A stretch of 39,011 nucleotides of DNA from Eggerthellaceae bacterium (GTDB lineage Bacteria > Actinomycetota > Coriobacteriia > Coriobacteriales > Eggerthellaceae), in contig JAFUCC010000011.1 in NCBI GenBank assembly GCA_017459925.1, positions 1-39,011 of the forward strand, given 5' to 3'. Position numbers and translations under genes: made by a program. The notes beneath the pieces are model-generated. The model ran no database searches. It was not told the DNA's origin and saw only the letters and a list, made by a program, of their open reading frames with translations. Below are positions 37,201-39,011 of this stretch, piece after piece (within the stretch, counting starts at the first letter, position 1; each line of letters opens with the position of its first letter).

Positions 37201-38821
37201 GGCTGCCCAGGTCGACCGGGTGTTCGGCCGCGATGGCGGTTTCGGCGAATTCGGAAACGTCGAGCCCAAGGCCGCTGGCGAAGCTTTCGATGAAGCTGCC
37301 GCACCCCGAGCTGCACGCTTCGTTCAACATGATGTGGTCGATGACGCCGTCTTTCACACGCAGGCACTTCATGTCCTGGCCGCCGATGTCGAGGATGAAC
37401 TCGACGTCGGGCAGCATTTCGCGGGCGCCGCGCAGGTGCGCGACCGTTTCGATTTCGCCGGAGTCGACCTGCAGCGCCTGCAGCAGCAGGCCTTCGCCGT
37501 AGCCGGTGACCGTGGCGTGGCCGATCTTCACGCGCGGATGAGTTGGAGGACGTTCCTGCGACTCATTTTGCGAAACGGCTTCCATATTCGCATCGGTCTT
37601 CGGAAAATGAGTCGCAGGAACGTCCTCCAACTCATCGTATAGCTCTTTGAGGGCCGTGCGCGCGCAACCGAGGACGTCGCCCTTGTTGGAGACGTAGTGA
37701 GTCCACAGGATCTTGCCATCTTCGCTGATGAGAACCGCCTTGAAGGTGGTCGAGCCGGCGTCGATGCCGAGGTAGGCCGTTCCCTGATAGGTGGAAAGGT
37801 CGGCGGTTTCGACGCGTTCGGCGTCGTGACGCGCCTTGAACTCGTCGTATTCCTCCTGGCTGGCGAACAGCGGGTCGAGGCGCGTGACCTCGGAGCCTTG
37901 CAAATCGCCAAGGTTCTGCAAGCGCGCGATGACGTCGTTGAGGTTTTCCACCGTGACAGTTTCGCTGACCGCGCCCGCCGCCGCGCAGCCGCTGGCGACG
38001 AACAGGTGGGCGTTTTCGGGCACGATGATGTGCTCTTCGTCGAGGTTGAGCGTTTCGTAGAAGCGTTTGCGCAGTTCGGGAAGGTACTGCAGCGGGCCAC
38101 CGAGGAACGCGATGTGCCCGCGGATGGGGCGGCCGCACGCCAAGCCGGAAATAGTCTGCGTGACGACCGACTGGAAGATGCTTGCGGCGATGTCTTCCTT
38201 GCGCGCGCCTTCGTTCAGCAGCGGCTGCACGTCGGTTTTCGCGAAGACGCCGCAACGGCTGGCGATGGGATAAATGGTCTCGTGGCTTGCCGCAAGTTCG
38301 TTCAATCCGCCGGCATCGGTGTTCAGCAGCGCGGCCATCTGGTCGATGAACGCGCCGGTGCCGCCCGCGCACGTGCCGTTCATGCGCTGTTCGATGGACT
38401 GGCCGAAGTAGATGATCTTGGCGTCCTCGCCGCCGAGTTCGATGGCGACGTCGGTTTTGGGGATGAAGGTTTCCACCGCCGTCTTGCTGGCGATGACCTC
38501 TTGGACGAATTCCACGCCGAGCCACTTTGCGAGCAGCAGGCCACCCGAGCCGGTGATGGCCATGGTCATGGGCTCGTCGCCGTAGCCGGCGTCGGCCGCT
38601 GCTTGCAGGACCTGCGCGATCGTGGCGCGCACGTCGGAATGATGGCGCTGGTAGATGGACCAAACCGCCTGGTCATTTTCATCGAGGATTGCGAGTTTCA
38701 CCGTGGTGGAACCGACGTCGATGCCGGCGCGCAGCTTGCAGTTCTGCGGCATCTTGCGCGCGCGTTCCGCAAGCTCCTCTTCCGACAGAATCTCGATGTA
38801 TTCCCTGCCCTTGTACTTCAT
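34247..38821 (-). CDS. Acyl-CoA dehydratase activase fusion (two BadF/BcrA-type ATPase domains plus dehydratase-like C-terminus)
   Basis: The predicted protein has 1524 residues. ATG 38821 has AAGGGAG eight bases upstream. It belongs to the large activators of radical 2-hydroxyacyl-CoA dehydratases, which use ATP to drive one electron from a [4Fe-4S] cluster. Domain 1 (31-285): [19 protein letters not shown], cluster Cys151 ([11 protein letters not shown]) and Cys190 ([10 protein letters not shown]). Domain 2 (349-635): [18 protein letters not shown], Cys503/Cys507 ([11 protein letters not shown]) and Cys542 (SRCTVF). A Cys cluster follows (C-Q-K-C-S-N-H-C, 672-679, plus Cys703), then a DUF2229 region (about 720-960) and a dehydratase-subunit-like C-terminus (about 1060-1490, including [12 protein letters not shown]). 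Residues 396-429 and 640-652 are encoded by palindromic family 2 repeats inserted in frame. The substrate is not evident; no separate dehydratase gene is in the window. Confidence 0.92.
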   Translation of the reverse strand: MKYKGREYIEILSEEELAERARKMPQNCKLRAGIDVGSTTVKLAILDENDQAVWSIYQRHHSDVRATIAQVLQAAADAGYGDEPMTMAITGSGGLLLAKWLGVEFVQEVIASKTAVETFIPKTDVAIELGGEDAKIIYFGQSIEQRMNGTCAGGTGAFIDQMAALLNTDAGGLNELAASHETIYPIASRCGVFAKTDVQPLLNEGARKEDIAASIFQSVVTQTISGLACGRPIRGHIAFLGGPLQYLPELRKRFYETLNLDEEHIIVPENAHLFVASGCAAAGAVSETVTVENLNDVIARLQNLGDLQGSEVTRLDPLFASQEEYDEFKARHDAERVETADLSTYQGTAYLGIDAGSTTFKAVLISEDGKILWTHYVSNKGDVLGCARTALKELYDELEDVPATHFPKTDANMEAVSQNESQERPPTHPRVKIGHATVTGYGEGLLLQALQVDSGEIETVAHLRGAREMLPDVEFILDIGGQDMKCLRVKDGVIDHIMLNEACSSGCGSFIESFASGLGLDVSEFAETAIAAEHPVDLGSRCTVFMNSRVKQAQKEGATVGDIAAGLALSVIKNALFKVIKIRDPHDVGEHVIVQGGTFLNDAVLRSFEQLAGVDAVRPNIAGNMGAYGAALLARDRWRLQNEQQERPVTHSTLLSAEELDALNPTHRTVRCQKCSNHCLLTINDFGKGPDGKNRRFITGNRCEKGAGVVDEKSDVPNLFDYKAHRLFDYEPLAPEAAPRGTVGIPRALNMYENYPFWFTFFTKLGFRVILSDPSTKKTYEAGIESMPSESVCYPAKLSHGHVMNLLEKNPDFIWMPCAKWERQEDEGAGNHYNCPIVASYSEALRLNIDELRAPDAPAFLNPWLPYDKKDHLKKRLYYELSDHFKQIIGKNAPVPTHAEIDEAVELAWAEDAKFKADMRAKGEETLAYMQKTGTHGIVLAGRPYHNDPEINHAIPELLTSFGLAVLTEDSIAHLGTLERPIRVVDQWMYHTRLYAAAKVATQRKDLDLIQLNSFGCGLDALTTDQVQEILEAAGKVYTVLKIDEVSNLGAARIRVRSLLAALRDQVNEQLPQVQFNPAEEAGEQPPSPTVETEPNVVPSVEEKLSTEFPRVEFTKEMKDSGYTILAPQMAPYHFELLVPIFHAYGYNLELLPAVDHGAVDAGLKYVNNDICYPSILVTGQIMEAVTSGRYDTDRLAVLITQTGGGCRATNYIALIRKALKAAGLGHVPVISLALQGHLDEHNSGFEITLPMLKQAVYALSYGDLLMMALYRTRPYEAEPGSAQQMFDKWMDICRKEVHDGTNRRQFAKTVQGIVDDFDNLPLVNDGTKPRVGVVGEILVKFHPTANNQVVDVIEREGCEAVVPGLIEFFLFGIVGRIFQKDPLGRSTKGAIGARGILKLLTTMRKPMLEALEKSKRFEAPTDIFTLGAYAEEVLSTCNSMGEGWLLTAEMIELIRTGTPNIVCAQPFACLPNHVVGKAVIKELRRQYPMSNIVAVDYDPGASEVNQLNRIKLMISVAKANQEK
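36867..36902. repeat. Family 2 palindrome, single copy, inside the activase gene
   Basis: The copy has GAATGAGT, CAGGACGTTCCTG and ACTC-like arms and is 36 bp, exactly 12 codons. It encodes the segment around residues 640-652 ([11 protein letters not shown]) between the second ATPase domain and the Cys cluster, a linker position. Confidence 0.85.
37537..37636. repeat. Family 2 paired element (100 bp) inside the activase gene
   Basis: Arms 37537-37569 and 37604-37636 are exact 33-bp reverse complements around a 34-bp loop. The coding frame runs through without a stop and yields residues 396-429, which include [10 protein letters not shown]. They interrupt the usual passage from LKELYD to [14 protein letters not shown] of the second ATPase domain. 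Confidence 0.9.
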
Positions 38822-38886
38822 GGGGCACGCTCCCTTAATCGTCTCGCGATTAGCTCGCGGTCGAGGCTTTTGCATGTAACCTTTTA

Positions 38887-38892
38887 ATTGTA
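38887..38892 (-). promoter_or_regulatory. Candidate -10 (TACAAT) of the activase gene
   Basis: TACAAT on the minus strand lies about 65 bases upstream of the start codon in the only AT-rich stretch. No convincing -35 is seen. Confidence 0.3.
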
Positions 38893-38982
38893 CGGGAGTG
38901 CGGCTGTTTTTCCCACGAAACCCCTCCCCCGTCACCGAACCGAGAGAAACAGTTGCTCATCGCCCAGGTGGCTGCTTCCGCT

Positions 38983-39011
38983 TTGAACACCACCCCAGGG
39001 GTGATGTTCAA
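38983..39011. repeat. Family 1 palindrome at the window edge
   Basis: TTGAACACCACCCC, central base, GGGGTGATGTTCAA, ending at the last base. A partner copy may lie beyond the window. It is upstream of the activase gene. Confidence 0.88.

Noticed and set aside
21345..39011. The repeated palindromes as a CRISPR array.
   Set aside because: Copies are separated by whole genes, occur in both orientations, and show no regular spacers; no cas gene is present.

Overview
The window is GC-rich (roughly 60%) and actinobacterial in character. Its genes suggest an anaerobic, host-associated member of the Coriobacteriia (Eggerthellaceae-like): a two-ATPase activator of radical 2-hydroxyacyl-CoA dehydratases, a giant BspA/DUF285-type surface protein, an ExbB-like channel with a DUF2149 partner, and a REP-associated transposase. 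The lineage is an inference from gene content. No rRNA or tRNA gene was seen.

Layout. Bases 1-20683 (minus) hold one uninterrupted gene for a secreted surface protein of more than 6,890 residues; its 3' end lies outside the window. It consists of 18 large DUF285-type repeats with inserted domains. A 767-bp regulatory and repeat region follows, then a DUF4143-type ATPase (minus, 21451-22821). From 23288 to 30339 (plus) lies a cell-envelope cluster: MotA/TolQ/ExbB channel, DUF2149 ExbD-like partner, a 1016-residue Pro/Glu-rich surface protein, and two paralogous coiled-coil murein hydrolases. From 30340 to 32358 are two genes of mobile-element type placed tail to tail: an Rpn/PDDEXK nuclease behind a near-consensus LexA box, and a RAYT (HUH) transposase. 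The right end holds a YgjP-type metallopeptidase, rsmI, and a 1524-residue acyl-CoA dehydratase activase fusion.

A single thread links the right-hand 18 kb: palindromic repeats. Family 1 has the half-site TTGAACATCACCCC followed by its reverse complement. It occurs alone, in inverted pairs about 100 bp long with a partly conserved spacer, and nested inside itself. It flanks the RAYT gene on both sides. A second family (core CAGGAACGTCCTG between GAGT and ACTC arms) has the same ~100-bp paired form. One complete copy and one half copy sit in frame inside the activase gene. The likeliest reading is a REP/RAYT system, poorly described in this class, whose elements end genes, supply stop codons and insert peptide segments.

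A second candidate system is the ExbB-like/DUF2149/Pro-Glu protein trio beside two murein hydrolases. It could be a proton-driven envelope machine in a bacterium without a classical TonB outer-membrane system. That coupling is a hypothesis from gene order and motifs.
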